A stretch of DNA of 52,228 nucleotides, from positions 1 to 52,228 of the forward strand of contig SXYE01000052.1 of NCBI GenBank assembly GCA_005789325.1. Reading direction: 5' to 3'. Under the pieces are notes generated by a model. The model worked only from the letters and a program-made list of their open reading frames with translations, ran no database searches and was not told the origin of the DNA. Both the position numbers and the translations under genes were made by a program. Origin of the DNA: Actinomycetota bacterium (GTDB lineage: Bacteria > Actinomycetota > Actinomycetes > S36-B12 > UBA5976). Of the stretch, positions 7,415-17,179 are shown piece by piece. Position 1 is the first letter of the stretch; each line of letters begins with the position of its first letter.

Positions 7415-8593
7415 GTGGATCTCTATGAATACCAAGCAAAAGAACTTTTTGCTACCCACGGAGTTACCACTCAAGTTGGCAAAGTTGTTAGCACCCCAGA
7501 AGATGCCCAAAAAGCTGCAGCAGAATTTAATTGCGCTGTAGTTGTCAAAGCACAAGTAAAAACTGGTGGCCGAGGCAAAGCCGGTGGCGTTAAATTAGCG
7601 AATAATCCAAGTGAGGCTTTAGAAAAAGCAAAAAATATTTTAGGCCTTGATATCAAAGGTCATATTGTTAAAAAGATTTTGATCACACCAGCAGAAGATA
7701 TCAAGGAAGAATATTACGTTTCATTTTTGTTAGATAGAACAAATAGAACCTTTTTATCGATGGCAAGTGTTGCTGGCGGAATGGACATTGAGGAAGTAGC
7801 AGCAAAAACTCCTGAAAAATTAGCGATGATAAAGATTGATCCATTAACAGGTGTTGATAGCGCTAAAGCCTTAGAAATATCTATTGCCGCAGGAATTCCT
7901 TCAGAAGTACAAAAAGACGTAGCAGTTTTAATTGAAAAGATGTGGAAATTATTTGTTTCCTCAGATGCAACTTTGGTGGAAGTAAATCCTTTAGTAAGAA
8001 CTAATGATGATCGAATCGTTGCTCTAGATGGAAAAGTCACCCTAGATGAAAATGCAAACTTTAGACATCCTGAAAATGAAAATTTTGTTGATACCGCCAA
8101 TGTGGATCCATTAGAAACAGCGGCCAAAGCAAAAGATTTAAATTATGTGAAACTTGATGGCAGTGTTGGAATTATTGGTAACGGTGCCGGACTTGTAATG
8201 AGCACACTTGATGTCGTGGCTTATGCAGGTGAAAAATTTGGTGGGGTAAAACCTGCTAACTTCCTTGATATTGGTGGTGGTGCTTCAGCCCAAGTAATGG
8301 CTGATGGTTTGGGAATTATTTTGTCTGATCCTTCAGTTAAATCAGTTTTTGTAAACGTATTTGGTGGAATCACAGCTTGTGATGCTGTAGCAAATGGAAT
8401 TGTGCAAGCAATTGAAATGTTGAAATCTGGTTCTAACTATGCACAAAGACCAATCGTGGTTCGACTAGATGGAAATAATGCGCAAGAAGGTTTAAGAATT
8501 TTAAGAGAAGCTAAACCAGATAACATTGAAATTGTTGACACCATGGATAACGCTGCAGCAAGAGCAGCAGAGTTAGCTGCAGGAGTTAAATAA
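7415..8593 (+). CDS. sucC: Succinyl-CoA synthetase beta subunit (ADP-forming type)
   Basis: 392 residues. The N-terminal ATP-grasp starts in the family's usual way ([17 protein letters not shown]), with [17 protein letters not shown] as nucleotide-binding segment and LVEVNPLV for metal. The C-terminal CoA-ligase part carries [12 protein letters not shown] and FLDIGGGA. It pairs with SucD to convert succinyl-CoA, ADP and phosphate to succinate, CoA and ATP in the TCA cycle. The start is GTG; AAGGAG lies 12 nt upstream, longer than usual. The stop overlaps the sucD start as TAATG. Confidence 0.97.
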   Translation: MDLYEYQAKELFATHGVTTQVGKVVSTPEDAQKAAAEFNCAVVVKAQVKTGGRGKAGGVKLANNPSEALEKAKNILGLDIKGHIVKKILITPAEDIKEEYYVSFLLDRTNRTFLSMASVAGGMDIEEVAAKTPEKLAMIKIDPLTGVDSAKALEISIAAGIPSEVQKDVAVLIEKMWKLFVSSDATLVEVNPLVRTNDDRIVALDGKVTLDENANFRHPENENFVDTANVDPLETAAKAKDLNYVKLDGSVGIIGNGAGLVMSTLDVVAYAGEKFGGVKPANFLDIGGGASAQVMADGLGIILSDPSVKSVFVNVFGGITACDAVANGIVQAIEMLKSGSNYAQRPIVVRLDGNNAQEGLRILREAKPDNIEIVDTMDNAAARAAELAAGVK

Positions 8594-9471
8594 TGGCAAT
8601 TTTGTTAAATGAAAATAGCAAAGTAATTGTGCAAGGAATGACAGGTTCTGAAGGTAAAAAACATACTGAACGAATGATTAAATCTGGTACAAAAATTGTT
8701 GGTGGTGTTACTCCTGGAAAAGGTGGACAAAGTTTAGAAGTAGCTGGACAAAACGTTCCAGTATTTAATTCAGTTTCAGAAGCAATGTCTGCAACAGGAG
8801 CAAATGTTTCTGTAGTTTTTGTGCCACCTAAATTTGCCAAAGGCGCTGTGGTTGAAGCAGTGGATGCTCAAATACCCTTAGTTGTTGTTATTACTGAAGG
8901 AATTCCTGTACATGACACTGCACACTTCTTTTCTTACGCACAGAAATCTGGCAAAACTAGAATTATTGGACCAAACTGTCCAGGAATTATCTCTCCAGGA
9001 TTAAGTAATGCAGGCATTATTCCTGCAGATATAACAGCAAAAGGATCAATTGGTCTAGTTTCTAAATCAGGAACTCTTACTTACCAAATGATGTATGAAT
9101 TAAGAGATTTAGGTTTTACCACCGCAATTGGAATTGGTGGAGACCCAATTATTGGCACCACTCACATTGATGCTTTGCGTGAATTTGAAAATGACCCAGA
9201 TACAAAAGCAATTGTGATGATTGGCGAAATTGGTGGAGACGCAGAGGAAAAAGCTGCCGAGTTCATAAAAGCAAATATCAAAAAACCTGTGGTGGCTTAC
9301 GTTGCAGGATTTACTGCACCAGAAGGCAAAACAATGGGACATGCTGGTGCAATTGTTTCTGGATCAAGTGGAACTGCTGAGGCTAAAAAAATCGCATTAG
9401 AAAAAGCTGGTGTAAAAGTTGGTAAAACTCCAAGTGAAACAGCACTTTTACTGCGCGCCGCAATAAAATAA
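8593..9471 (+). CDS. sucD: Succinyl-CoA synthetase alpha subunit
   Basis: 292 residues. The N-terminal CoA-binding Rossmann domain ([15 protein letters not shown]) is followed by the ligase domain with IIGPNCPGI and the phospho-histidine loop [11 protein letters not shown], catalytic His at position 250. It forms the active enzyme with SucC, and the 1-bp start-stop overlap indicates coupled translation. The gene is directly followed by the PerM-like gene (4 bp), as in the mycobacterial sucC-sucD-perM-pur arrangement. Confidence 0.97.
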   Translation: MAILLNENSKVIVQGMTGSEGKKHTERMIKSGTKIVGGVTPGKGGQSLEVAGQNVPVFNSVSEAMSATGANVSVVFVPPKFAKGAVVEAVDAQIPLVVVITEGIPVHDTAHFFSYAQKSGKTRIIGPNCPGIISPGLSNAGIIPADITAKGSIGLVSKSGTLTYQMMYELRDLGFTTAIGIGGDPIIGTTHIDALREFENDPDTKAIVMIGEIGGDAEEKAAEFIKANIKKPVVAYVAGFTAPEGKTMGHAGAIVSGSSGTAEAKKIALEKAGVKVGKTPSETALLLRAAIK

Positions 9472-9475
9472 GTTT

Positions 9476-10663
9476 GTGATTGATACTCCAGTACAACGAC
9501 ATAGTGTTGTAACTGCTGGACTCTTAGTAACTCTTTGGACATTTTTAATTACTTTTGGCTCTTCTGTAATTCTTATTTTTACAACTTGGATATTGGCAGG
9601 CGATAGTTCAACTTCTATTTCTGAAGCTTTCAAAGTAGTAATTTGGGGATATTTAGCAATGCAGGGAGTTCCCTTAGTTATTAACTCCACGATTTTATCT
9701 CTACCTTTCTTAGGTTTTTTGTTACTGACCTTACTTTCTTTATATAGATCTTCTAGGTGGGCAATTCGTTCTGCTTTGCACGAAGAAATGAAAAGGCCAA
9801 CTCTGATTTCATTATTAGTTGTTAGTGTTGCTTCAATTTCTTATTGCCTTGTGATTGCAGTATTAAGGTTTTTTGTTGATCCACTAAATATAAATTGGAT
9901 TTCTGTGATGTTAAAGCCAACTGTCATGGTTGTATCAATGTCAATTTTGGCTGTGGGAACTGTAGGGGGAACCTGGTCGTTAATATTTGATGATTTGGAT
10001 GAAGTTATAAAAAGAATCATCAAGTTAATCCTAAGATATTTATTACTTGTTTTGCTTATTGGATTTCTAGTTGTAGCTGTGGCAATTGGATTGAATTACA
10101 GAAATATGTTGCTTATCCAGTCCTCACTATTAGGAGGAATTGTGGCAGTAATTGCTGTGATAATATCAGGAATTGGTTGGTTACCAAATTTTATTTTGTG
10201 GGCATGGGCATGGATAACTAACTCCACTGTTGCACTGGGTGCTGGTTCAAATATTTCTTTAAATTCAGTGACTATCTCTCAATTGCCAGCTTGGCCTTGG
10301 TTTGGATTAATTCCAACAACATTGCCTTCCTGGACAAGGTATTTTTTTCTTATCCCAATATTTATTGGCGTCTTAATGGCCATTAGTACCAAGAATAAAA
10401 AAATATCTATTTGGATTGTTAGTTCATTTTTTGTGGCATTAGGAGTCTCAGCAATACTGAGTCTGTTGGGATTTCTAAGCTCAGGTTCTCTTGGAAATAA
10501 TTTATTACTAAATTTTGGCGTTTCACCAAAAGAAATCTTTCAAAGAAATATGACCTGGTTTTTAATCGGGCAAGCTTTTGTGATCTTGGTGGTCTTTGCT
10601 TGGAGAAAAAATAGACAATCTCAAATTACCCAACCAGTAGACGTGGATTCTGGCGAAGAATAG
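9476..10663 (+). CDS. perM: PerM-like (DUF6350-type) polytopic membrane protein
   Basis: 395 residues with about nine to ten hydrophobic segments and almost no soluble domain. Assignment relies on length, topology and position between sucCD and purH, where Mycobacterium tuberculosis has PerM (Rv0955), a membrane protein linked to cell division and persistence. Sequence identity cannot be measured here. The family's conserved segment around GAGSNISLNSVT (about 258-269) is present. GTG start 4 bp after sucD suggests one operon. Unlike the mycobacterial locus, no purN lies between this gene and purH. Confidence 0.75.
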   Translation: MIDTPVQRHSVVTAGLLVTLWTFLITFGSSVILIFTTWILAGDSSTSISEAFKVVIWGYLAMQGVPLVINSTILSLPFLGFLLLTLLSLYRSSRWAIRSALHEEMKRPTLISLLVVSVASISYCLVIAVLRFFVDPLNINWISVMLKPTVMVVSMSILAVGTVGGTWSLIFDDLDEVIKRIIKLILRYLLLVLLIGFLVVAVAIGLNYRNMLLIQSSLLGGIVAVIAVIISGIGWLPNFILWAWAWITNSTVALGAGSNISLNSVTISQLPAWPWFGLIPTTLPSWTRYFFLIPIFIGVLMAISTKNKKISIWIVSSFFVALGVSAILSLLGFLSSGSLGNNLLLNFGVSPKEIFQRNMTWFLIGQAFVILVVFAWRKNRQSQITQPVDVDSGEE

Positions 10664-10748
10664 AAAGAACACCCGGAGAAATTCTCTGGAAAATCTCACT
10701 TGGCTAGGCTCTGAGGAAGAAATACTGGGAAGGGATGGCCTCTTATTT

Positions 10749-12299
10749 ATGAGCAAAATAAAATTAACCAGAGCACTGATAAGTGTTTCCAATAAAGATG
10801 GTTTAGCACAATTAGCTAAAGCCCTTTACGAATCTAATGTAGAAATTGTTTCCACCGGTGCTACTGCACAACAAATCGCTGATTTAAATATTCCCGTTAC
10901 AAATATTGCAGAAGTAACTAAATTTGATGAAATCCTAGATGGCCGAGTAAAAACTTTGCACCCACAAATTCATGCAGGAATACTTGCTGATTCACGAAAA
11001 GGTGAACACAAAAAATCTCTTGCTGAATTGAATATAAAGGCATTTGATTTAGTGGTAGTTAATTTATATCCCTTTGGCGAAACAGTGGCCTCAGGTGCAG
11101 ATTTAGAGAGTTGTATTGAACAAATCGATATTGGTGGTACAGCTTTAATTCGAAGTGCTGCTAAGAATTTTGAAAATGTCTCAGTAATTGTTTCACCTGA
11201 TGAATACCCAAATTTAATTAGAAATTTGAATTCTGGAATAAGTCGAGAATTAAGAATGAGATGGTCAGCACAAGCTTTTGCCCATACCGCCACCTACGAC
11301 ACTTTGATTGCTAGATGGTTTTCTCGAAAAGTTACTCCTGAACAAGATTCACCATCTTGGGTTGGTGCATCGTTTACTAGGTCTCAAGTACTTCGCTACG
11401 GCGAAAATCCACATCAAACAGCGGCACTTTATAAAGGAATTAGTTCAGAAAAAGGTATTGCACAAGCAAAACAATTAGCTGGAAAAGACATGTCTTATAA
11501 CAATTTTGTTGATGCCGATAGTGCCCGTGCGGCAGTTTTTGATCACGTGGAACCATGTGTGGCAATAATTAAGCATGCCAATCCATGTGGCATAGCAATA
11601 GGAAAAGATTTAGCGACTGCTTATAAGAAAGCTTTAGAAGCCGACAAAGTTTCAGCATTTGGTGGGGTTGTAGCAACAAATAGAAAAGTTGATAAAGAAA
11701 CAGCTCAACTTGTTAATGAAGTGTTTACTGAAGTAATCGTGGCACCAGCTTTTGATGAAGATGCACTAAAAATTTTGCAAATGAAACCAAATTTAAGAAT
11801 TCTGCAATTGGCTGGTCCCCACATGGGTCACAGAGTTGAATGGCGCACAATTTCAGGTGGCGTTTTAATGCAAACAGTTGATGACGTTGAAGCAAACGGT
11901 GATGACCCAACAGAATGGAAATTAGTTGCAGGAGAAAAACCATCAGCAGAGGTATTAGCTGATTTAGAATTTGCTTGGCGTTGTGTTCGCGCACCAAAGT
12001 CCAATGCAATTGTTTTAGCTAAAGACGGTGGACTTGTTGGCATAGGGATGGGACAAGTAAATAGAGTTGACGCTGCAGAACTTGCCGTCAAAAGGGCAGG
12101 TAAAGACAAATCTAAATCAAGTGTTGCTGCATCTGATGCATACTTTCCCTTTGCTGATGCATTAGAGATTTTAATCAATGCTGGCGTGAGTGCTGTTGTT
12201 CATCCAGGTGGATCTAAGAATGATGATGAGGTAATTGCTGTAGCGAAAAAAGCTGGAATAACAATGTATCTAACAGGTGTGCGCCATTTTTCTCATTGA
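10749..12299 (+). CDS. purH: Bifunctional AICAR formyltransferase / IMP cyclohydrolase
   Basis: 516 residues. The N-terminal MGS-like IMP cyclohydrolase domain (LISVSNKDGL, STGATAQQI, GRVKTLHPQIHAG) is followed by the AICAR transformylase domain (RYGENPHQTAALY, SYNNFVDADSA, IIKHANPCGIA) and the usual TGVRHFSH end. It catalyses the last two steps of de novo IMP synthesis. No clear Shine-Dalgarno site precedes the ATG; the 85-bp gap holds only an imperfect inverted repeat near 10671-10690. The stop lies inside the next gene. Confidence 0.97.
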   Translation: MSKIKLTRALISVSNKDGLAQLAKALYESNVEIVSTGATAQQIADLNIPVTNIAEVTKFDEILDGRVKTLHPQIHAGILADSRKGEHKKSLAELNIKAFDLVVVNLYPFGETVASGADLESCIEQIDIGGTALIRSAAKNFENVSVIVSPDEYPNLIRNLNSGISRELRMRWSAQAFAHTATYDTLIARWFSRKVTPEQDSPSWVGASFTRSQVLRYGENPHQTAALYKGISSEKGIAQAKQLAGKDMSYNNFVDADSARAAVFDHVEPCVAIIKHANPCGIAIGKDLATAYKKALEADKVSAFGGVVATNRKVDKETAQLVNEVFTEVIVAPAFDEDALKILQMKPNLRILQLAGPHMGHRVEWRTISGGVLMQTVDDVEANGDDPTEWKLVAGEKPSAEVLADLEFAWRCVRAPKSNAIVLAKDGGLVGIGMGQVNRVDAAELAVKRAGKDKSKSSVAASDAYFPFADALEILINAGVSAVVHPGGSKNDDEVIAVAKKAGITMYLTGVRHFSH

Positions 12300-13209
12300 A
12301 AAAGCAAGTGTTCCAATTTCAATTACTTTGGCATTTATTGCTGGTGTTGCTGCAACTTTGCAAGCAGGAATTAGTGGTCAATTAGCTAAAGAATTAAACG
12401 ATGGAATCATGGCCGCTTTGGTCTCAAATATTGGTGGAACAATATTTACAGCACTATTCCTTCTTAATCCCAATGTTAGGAAACAAGCAAAAAAACTTTT
12501 CAAAGCTGTTATTTCAGGAAATTTTGCTAAGTGGCAGTTATTGGGTGGGGTTGCCGGAGCCGTTTATATTTCAACAGCGTCAAGCACAGTAAGCATTATT
12601 GGCACGGGGTTATTCACAGTTGTTTTAGTTGCGTCTCAAAATGTAAGCGGAATTATTGTTGATAAATTCGGGTTTAGCTCAGGGGCAAAAAGAAAAATAA
12701 CACCAAAGAGAGCACTTGCTGTCGTTATTGGCATAGTTGCAGTTTTGCTATCAGTCTCAGAATTTGAAGGAAAAATTCTATGGTTACCAATTCTTGCCGT
12801 TGTCATAGCCGGTTTTGCTGTAACGATTCAGTTTGCTTTAAACGGTCGTGTTACAAAAGCTAGCAACTCACAAGTTTCTGCTTTTATTAATTTTCCTATG
12901 TCAATGTTTGCAGTATTAACTGTATTAATAGTGATGAACTTATTTGGTAAAAATTGGAATTCATGGCCAGATCAGTGGTGGCTTTATTCAGCAGGGTTTT
13001 TGGGAGCTGTGGTGGTATTTCTTGCAGCAGCGACAATTAGAACTCTAGGTGTATTACTTTTTGGATTAGCAAGTGTTGCTGGTCAATTGATAACTTCAAT
13101 TGCACTAGACGTGATATTGCCCAATGCGAACATAAATGTGGGCTGGGCTCTCATAAGTGGTGCAGGTCTCATGCTCTTGGCTGTCTACCTAGCAAGTGAT
13201 TTAAGGTAA
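12277..13209 (+). CDS. DMT-superfamily transporter of the YdcZ (DUF606) type
   Basis: 310 residues from a GTG that lies inside the purH 3' end (23-bp overlap). About ten hydrophobic segments are arranged as two similar halves, each starting with a short pattern (FIAGVAATLQAGISGQLAK; later VIAGFAVTIQFALNGRVTK). This is the signature of fused, duplicated DUF606/YdcZ transporters. Substrate unknown. The start is uncertain: TTG at 12328 would still include the first helix. Confidence 0.8.
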   Translation: MCAIFLIEKASVPISITLAFIAGVAATLQAGISGQLAKELNDGIMAALVSNIGGTIFTALFLLNPNVRKQAKKLFKAVISGNFAKWQLLGGVAGAVYISTASSTVSIIGTGLFTVVLVASQNVSGIIVDKFGFSSGAKRKITPKRALAVVIGIVAVLLSVSEFEGKILWLPILAVVIAGFAVTIQFALNGRVTKASNSQVSAFINFPMSMFAVLTVLIVMNLFGKNWNSWPDQWWLYSAGFLGAVVVFLAAATIRTLGVLLFGLASVAGQLITSIALDVILPNANINVGWALISGAGLMLLAVYLASDLR

Positions 13210-13219
13210 TCTTTGATTT

Positions 13220-13570
13220 ATGAGCGCAACAACTCCTCAACCAAATTCTGAGAGTAGATCTTTACGCGCAGTTTCAATAAATGATAATCCAAGTAAATCT
13301 GGTCGTTGGCAAAAACTAATTAGTAGACAATGGCCAACACTTGTTCCGTTGCTGGTAACGGCTGTAGGAATTGTTTTGGCCACTCAATTAAATTTTCGTG
13401 TTGGTGCTTTAGTTTTTTCAGTAGGTGTTGTTGTAGCAGCTGTGTTACGTGCGTCACTTCCAAGATTCACTCTTGGCTGGCTATACGTGAGAACCAAATG
13501 GATAGATGTTTTGATTTTGGTTAGTTTCGCAGTTTTTCTTTTAACTCTTTCAATAGTTGTGCCCTCATAA
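13220..13570 (+). CDS. DUF3017-type small membrane protein
   Basis: 116 residues: a polar Ser/Asn-rich N-terminus (1-40) followed by three hydrophobic segments (PTLVPLLVTAVGIVLA, VGALVFSVGVVVAAVL, DVLILVSFAVFLLTL). The RQWP entry and the RASLPRF motif before the last helix fit DUF3017, which in actinobacteria commonly lies near purH and mdh as it does here. Function unknown. TAATCT lies exactly 7 nt before the ATG and there is no Shine-Dalgarno site, so a leaderless transcript is likely. Confidence 0.78.
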   Translation: MSATTPQPNSESRSLRAVSINDNPSKSGRWQKLISRQWPTLVPLLVTAVGIVLATQLNFRVGALVFSVGVVVAAVLRASLPRFTLGWLYVRTKWIDVLILVSFAVFLLTLSIVVPS

Positions 13571-13602
13571 ACCCTCTTCAAAGTTATTGACTAGAATTTC
13601 AA

Positions 13603-13631
13603 TTGAACTTCTTACGAATACACCCTTTAAT
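13603..13631 (+). promoter_or_regulatory. Candidate promoter of mdh-icd
   Basis: TTGAAC (13603-13608) and TTTAAT (13626-13631) are separated by 17 bp, in the 82-bp gap before the mdh GTG at 13653. A GAGAGGA stretch follows within the predicted leader. Confidence 0.45.
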
Positions 13632-13652
13632 TTGAGAGGATCTGGTATCTAG

Positions 13653-14609
13653 GTGAGCAGATCAGGAAAAGTCGCAGTTATCGGAGCAGGATTTTATGGC
13701 TCCACTACAGCAATGCGCCTAGCAGAATATGACATTTTCGAAACCGTTGTTTTAACAGATGTCTTGGAAGGCAAAGCTGAAGGTTTAGCTTTGGATATGA
13801 ATCAATCAAGACCAATTCAAAATTTTGAAACAAAAATCATTGGCCAAACAACAGGACTTGATGGATCAGGTTACGAAGTTATTAAAGGCTGCAACATTGT
13901 TGTCATCACCGCTGGTTTACCAAGAAAACCGGGTATGAGCCGCATGGATTTAATTGAAACAAATGCGAAAATTGTTCGCCAAGTTTCAGAAAATATTGCA
14001 AAACATGCTCCAGACTCAATAGTGATAGTTGTTTCTAATCCATTAGATGAAATGACAGCCCTTGCACAATTAGCAACAGGTTTTCCAAAAAATAGAGTAA
14101 TGGGACAAGCAGGAATGCTAGATACTGCAAGATTTACTAATTTTGTTGCCGAGAAAACAGGTTCAAATGTAAATGATGTAAAAACATTAACACTTGGTTC
14201 ACATGGCGAAACTATGGTTCCAGTTCCAAGTCAATCTAGCGTTAAAGGAAAAGCCTTAAGCGAAGTTTTATCTAAAGAAGAGATTGACAATTTAGTTGAT
14301 AGAACTCGTAACGGAGGAGCAGAAGTTGTGGCTCTGCTAAAGACAGGTTCTGCTTACTATGCACCCTCTGCAGCTGCTGCAGAAATGGCAAAAGCAGTTG
14401 CTACAAATTCTGGACGCATCATGCCAGTGTGTGCTTGGGTAGATGGCGAATTTGGAATTAGCGGTGTTTATTTAGGAGTAGAAGCAGAAATTGGTGCTAA
14501 GGGAATAAATAAAGTTATTGAAACAAAATTAACCCTTGAAGAAACCACCGCGCTTAAAACTGCTGCAGAAGCTGTTAGAGCAAAACAAGCTGACGTTAAA
14601 GATCTGTAA
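13653..14609 (+). CDS. mdh: Malate dehydrogenase (LDH-like type)
   Basis: 318 residues. NAD-binding [10 protein letters not shown] near the N-terminus, [14 protein letters not shown], substrate loop [13 protein letters not shown] with the malate-specific Arg residues, VSNPLDEMT, and the catalytic GSHGETMVP. It oxidises malate to oxaloacetate in the TCA cycle. This is the LDH-like bacterial type of about 310 residues. GTG start. It lies 14 bp ahead of icd, so mdh and icd form a two-gene TCA operon. Confidence 0.96.
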   Translation: MSRSGKVAVIGAGFYGSTTAMRLAEYDIFETVVLTDVLEGKAEGLALDMNQSRPIQNFETKIIGQTTGLDGSGYEVIKGCNIVVITAGLPRKPGMSRMDLIETNAKIVRQVSENIAKHAPDSIVIVVSNPLDEMTALAQLATGFPKNRVMGQAGMLDTARFTNFVAEKTGSNVNDVKTLTLGSHGETMVPVPSQSSVKGKALSEVLSKEEIDNLVDRTRNGGAEVVALLKTGSAYYAPSAAAAEMAKAVATNSGRIMPVCAWVDGEFGISGVYLGVEAEIGAKGINKVIETKLTLEETTALKTAAEAVRAKQADVKDL

Positions 14610-14623
14610 AGAAAAAGGAAAAA

Positions 14624-15835
14624 ATGGCAAAAATTAAGGTAGCAAATCCAGTAGTAGAACTTGATGGCGATGAAATGACTCGCATCATTTGGCAATTCAT
14701 TAAAGATGAATTAATTTTGCCATACCTTGATGTCAATCTTGAATATTATGATCTCAGCATTGAAAATCGTGACAAAACAGATGATCAAGTAACAATTGAT
14801 TCAGCTAACGCCATTAAAAAACACGGCGTGGGCGTTAAATGTGCCACTATTACTCCAGATGAAGCAAGAGTTAAAGAATTTGGTTTAAAAAAGATGTGGA
14901 AATCTCCTAATGGAACAATCAGAAATATTCTAGGTGGAGTAATTTTTCGTGAACCAATCATTATTAGTAACATTCCCCGCTTAGTTCCATCTTGGACAAA
15001 GCCAATTGTTATTGGTCGTCATGCTCATGGAGATCAATACAAGGCCACAGATTTTGTTGTTCCAGGTCCTGGAAAAGTAACAATGACTTATCAGCCAGCA
15101 GATGGCTCAAGCCCAATGGAATTTCAAGTAGCTGACTTTTCAGGCTCAGGTGTTGCTATGGGAATGTATAACTTTGATGAAAGTATCAAAGATTTTGCTC
15201 GTGCTTCACTGAATTATGGTCTGATTAGAAATTATCCAGTTTATCTATCAACTAAGAACACAATTCTTAAAGCATACGATGGTCGCTTCAAAGATATTTT
15301 CCAAGAAATATTTGAAAAAGAATTTAAAAACCAATTTGATAAAGCTGGTTTAACTTACGAACATCGTTTAATTGATGACATGGTTGCAACTGCTTTGAAG
15401 TGGGAAGGCGGTTATGTTTGGGCCTGTAAGAATTATGATGGGGACGTACAAAGTGACACTGTTGCCCAAGGTTTTGGTTCTCTTGGTTTGATGACAAGTG
15501 TGTTAATGACACCAGATGGTAAAACTGTTGAATCTGAAGCAGCACATGGAACTGTGACGCGTCATTATCGTAAACATCAAAAAGGTGAACCAACTTCAAC
15601 AAATCCAATTGCATCAATTTTTGCGTGGACTGGTGGATTAGTTCACAGAGGTAAACTTGACAACAATAATGAACTAATCAGTTTTGCAAAAACTCTAGAA
15701 GGAGCTTGCATTAAAACTGTTGAATCAGGTTTGATGACGAAAGACTTAGCCCGTCTGATTAGCAAAGATCACCAATGGGCAACAACAGAGGATTATTTGG
15801 CAGGTATTAAGCGTCAACTGGATGCAAGCCTTTAA
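14624..15835 (+). CDS. icd: NADP-dependent isocitrate dehydrogenase (homodimeric, type II)
   Basis: 403 residues, the length of the type II homodimer rather than the 740-residue monomeric enzyme. Motifs: [19 protein letters not shown], the substrate loop [27 protein letters not shown], the metal-binding DDMVA, and [14 protein letters not shown] for NADP. It oxidises isocitrate to 2-oxoglutarate. AAAGGA upstream of the ATG is a normal ribosome binding site. Confidence 0.97.
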   Translation: MAKIKVANPVVELDGDEMTRIIWQFIKDELILPYLDVNLEYYDLSIENRDKTDDQVTIDSANAIKKHGVGVKCATITPDEARVKEFGLKKMWKSPNGTIRNILGGVIFREPIIISNIPRLVPSWTKPIVIGRHAHGDQYKATDFVVPGPGKVTMTYQPADGSSPMEFQVADFSGSGVAMGMYNFDESIKDFARASLNYGLIRNYPVYLSTKNTILKAYDGRFKDIFQEIFEKEFKNQFDKAGLTYEHRLIDDMVATALKWEGGYVWACKNYDGDVQSDTVAQGFGSLGLMTSVLMTPDGKTVESEAAHGTVTRHYRKHQKGEPTSTNPIASIFAWTGGLVHRGKLDNNNELISFAKTLEGACIKTVESGLMTKDLARLISKDHQWATTEDYLAGIKRQLDASL

Positions 15836-15869
15836 TCTTTTCAAGACGATTGAGTAGCATCTTTAATAT

Positions 15870-17174
15870 ATGAGTACTTGGGTAAGTGCCCTTATTGTTC
15901 TGTTTTTCATCCTTGTTGGTGGTTTCTTTGCCGCGGCAGAAATTGCGCTAGTTTCACTTCGTGAAGCACAAGTTAAGAGAATCGCTGAAACAAAAGGTAG
16001 AAGAGGAAAACTTCTAAAAGAACTTCACGATCATCCCAATAGATTTTTAGCTTCTGTGCAAGTGGGAGTAACAGTTGCAGGTTTTATTGGTGCAGGATTT
16101 GGTGCTTCGAGTTTAACCCCAGTACTTTCACCAGTTTTAGATCTAATTTTCCCAAAATCTGTTGTCTCAGTTATCGCCTTTATTTTGATCACACTATTTA
16201 TTGCTTACTTCTCCCTTGTTCTGGGAGAATTGGTTCCCAAAAGGTTAGCTCTGCAAAATTCTGAAAGTTGGGCACTTGTTGCTGCTTACCCAATTGATAT
16301 TTTAGCTCGAATTTCCAGACCTTTTATTTGGTTATTAAGTCATTCCACAAATTTGATTGTGAGATTACTTGGGGGAGACCCAAGTGCAAGCCGCCAAGAA
16401 TTAAGTGGTGAAGACTTAAGAGATTTAGTAGCAGGACATGAAGAATTAAGTGAAAACGAGAGAGCTTTAATTGACGATGTCTTTGAAGCAGATGATCGTG
16501 AAATAAAAGAAGTAATGACACCTAGAACCGAAGTTGAATTTCTGGATGCTGAATCAACAATTCCTGATGCCGCATTGGTTGTTGAAAAACTGCCTCATAC
16601 CAAATATCCAGTTATCAATAAAACAGCTGATGAAGTTGTGGGATTTGTGCACGTTAGACAATTACTTTCTCTTGAAGCACGAAAGTCAAGCAAGCAATTA
16701 AGAGAAATAGCTATTGCTGTTGAGTCAATACCTGGAACAACTTCGGTTTTAAGTGCCCTTGCGCAAATGAGAAAAGGAAATCAGCATCTTTTAATCGTTG
16801 CAGACGAATATGGCGGAACTGCTGGAATCGTGACTTTGGATGATTTAGTTGAAGAACTTATTGGTGATATTCGACATGAAGATGACGAACCAGAAAGTGA
16901 AGTAAGTGAACTTGATTTTCATGGGGAAGTTGAAGTCGATGGATTAATGAATCTTGATGATTTTGCTGATTCAACTCATATTCATCTTCCTGAAGGCCCA
17001 TATGAAACAGTCGCAGGTTTTGTTATCGCCAAACTCGGCACTCTTCCAGCTGTAGGTAAAAGTGTTATCGCTGAACAATGCGTCTTTGAAATCTTGAGTA
17101 TGGATGTGCGACGAATTTCACGAGTCAGAGTAAGTCGAATTGAGCCCGGAACTAGCAATCATGGTGGACAATAA
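15870..17174 (+). CDS. CorC/HlyC-type CNNM membrane protein (DUF21-CBS-CorC_HlyC)
   Basis: 434 residues. Residues 1-200 are a DUF21/CNNM transmembrane domain (GGFFAAAEIALVSLR, VGVTVAGFIGAGFGA, LVLGELVPKRLAL). A linker EELSENERALIDDVFE leads into two CBS domains (VMTPRTEVEFL; DEYGGTAGIVTLDDL), and the C-terminal CorC_HlyC domain covers about 350-425. Family members are linked to magnesium/cobalt efflux or divalent-cation resistance. TAGCAT lies 9 nt before the ATG, so the leader would be very short. It is followed 5 bp later by trpS. Confidence 0.9.
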   Translation: MSTWVSALIVLFFILVGGFFAAAEIALVSLREAQVKRIAETKGRRGKLLKELHDHPNRFLASVQVGVTVAGFIGAGFGASSLTPVLSPVLDLIFPKSVVSVIAFILITLFIAYFSLVLGELVPKRLALQNSESWALVAAYPIDILARISRPFIWLLSHSTNLIVRLLGGDPSASRQELSGEDLRDLVAGHEELSENERALIDDVFEADDREIKEVMTPRTEVEFLDAESTIPDAALVVEKLPHTKYPVINKTADEVVGFVHVRQLLSLEARKSSKQLREIAIAVESIPGTTSVLSALAQMRKGNQHLLIVADEYGGTAGIVTLDDLVEELIGDIRHEDDEPESEVSELDFHGEVEVDGLMNLDDFADSTHIHLPEGPYETVAGFVIAKLGTLPAVGKSVIAEQCVFEILSMDVRRISRVRVSRIEPGTSNHGGQ

Positions 17175-17179
17175 GACTC

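Noticed and set aside
10671..10690. Imperfect hairpin between the PerM-like gene and purH as a terminator
   Set aside because: The stem needs a G-U pair, is about six bp, and no U-run follows.
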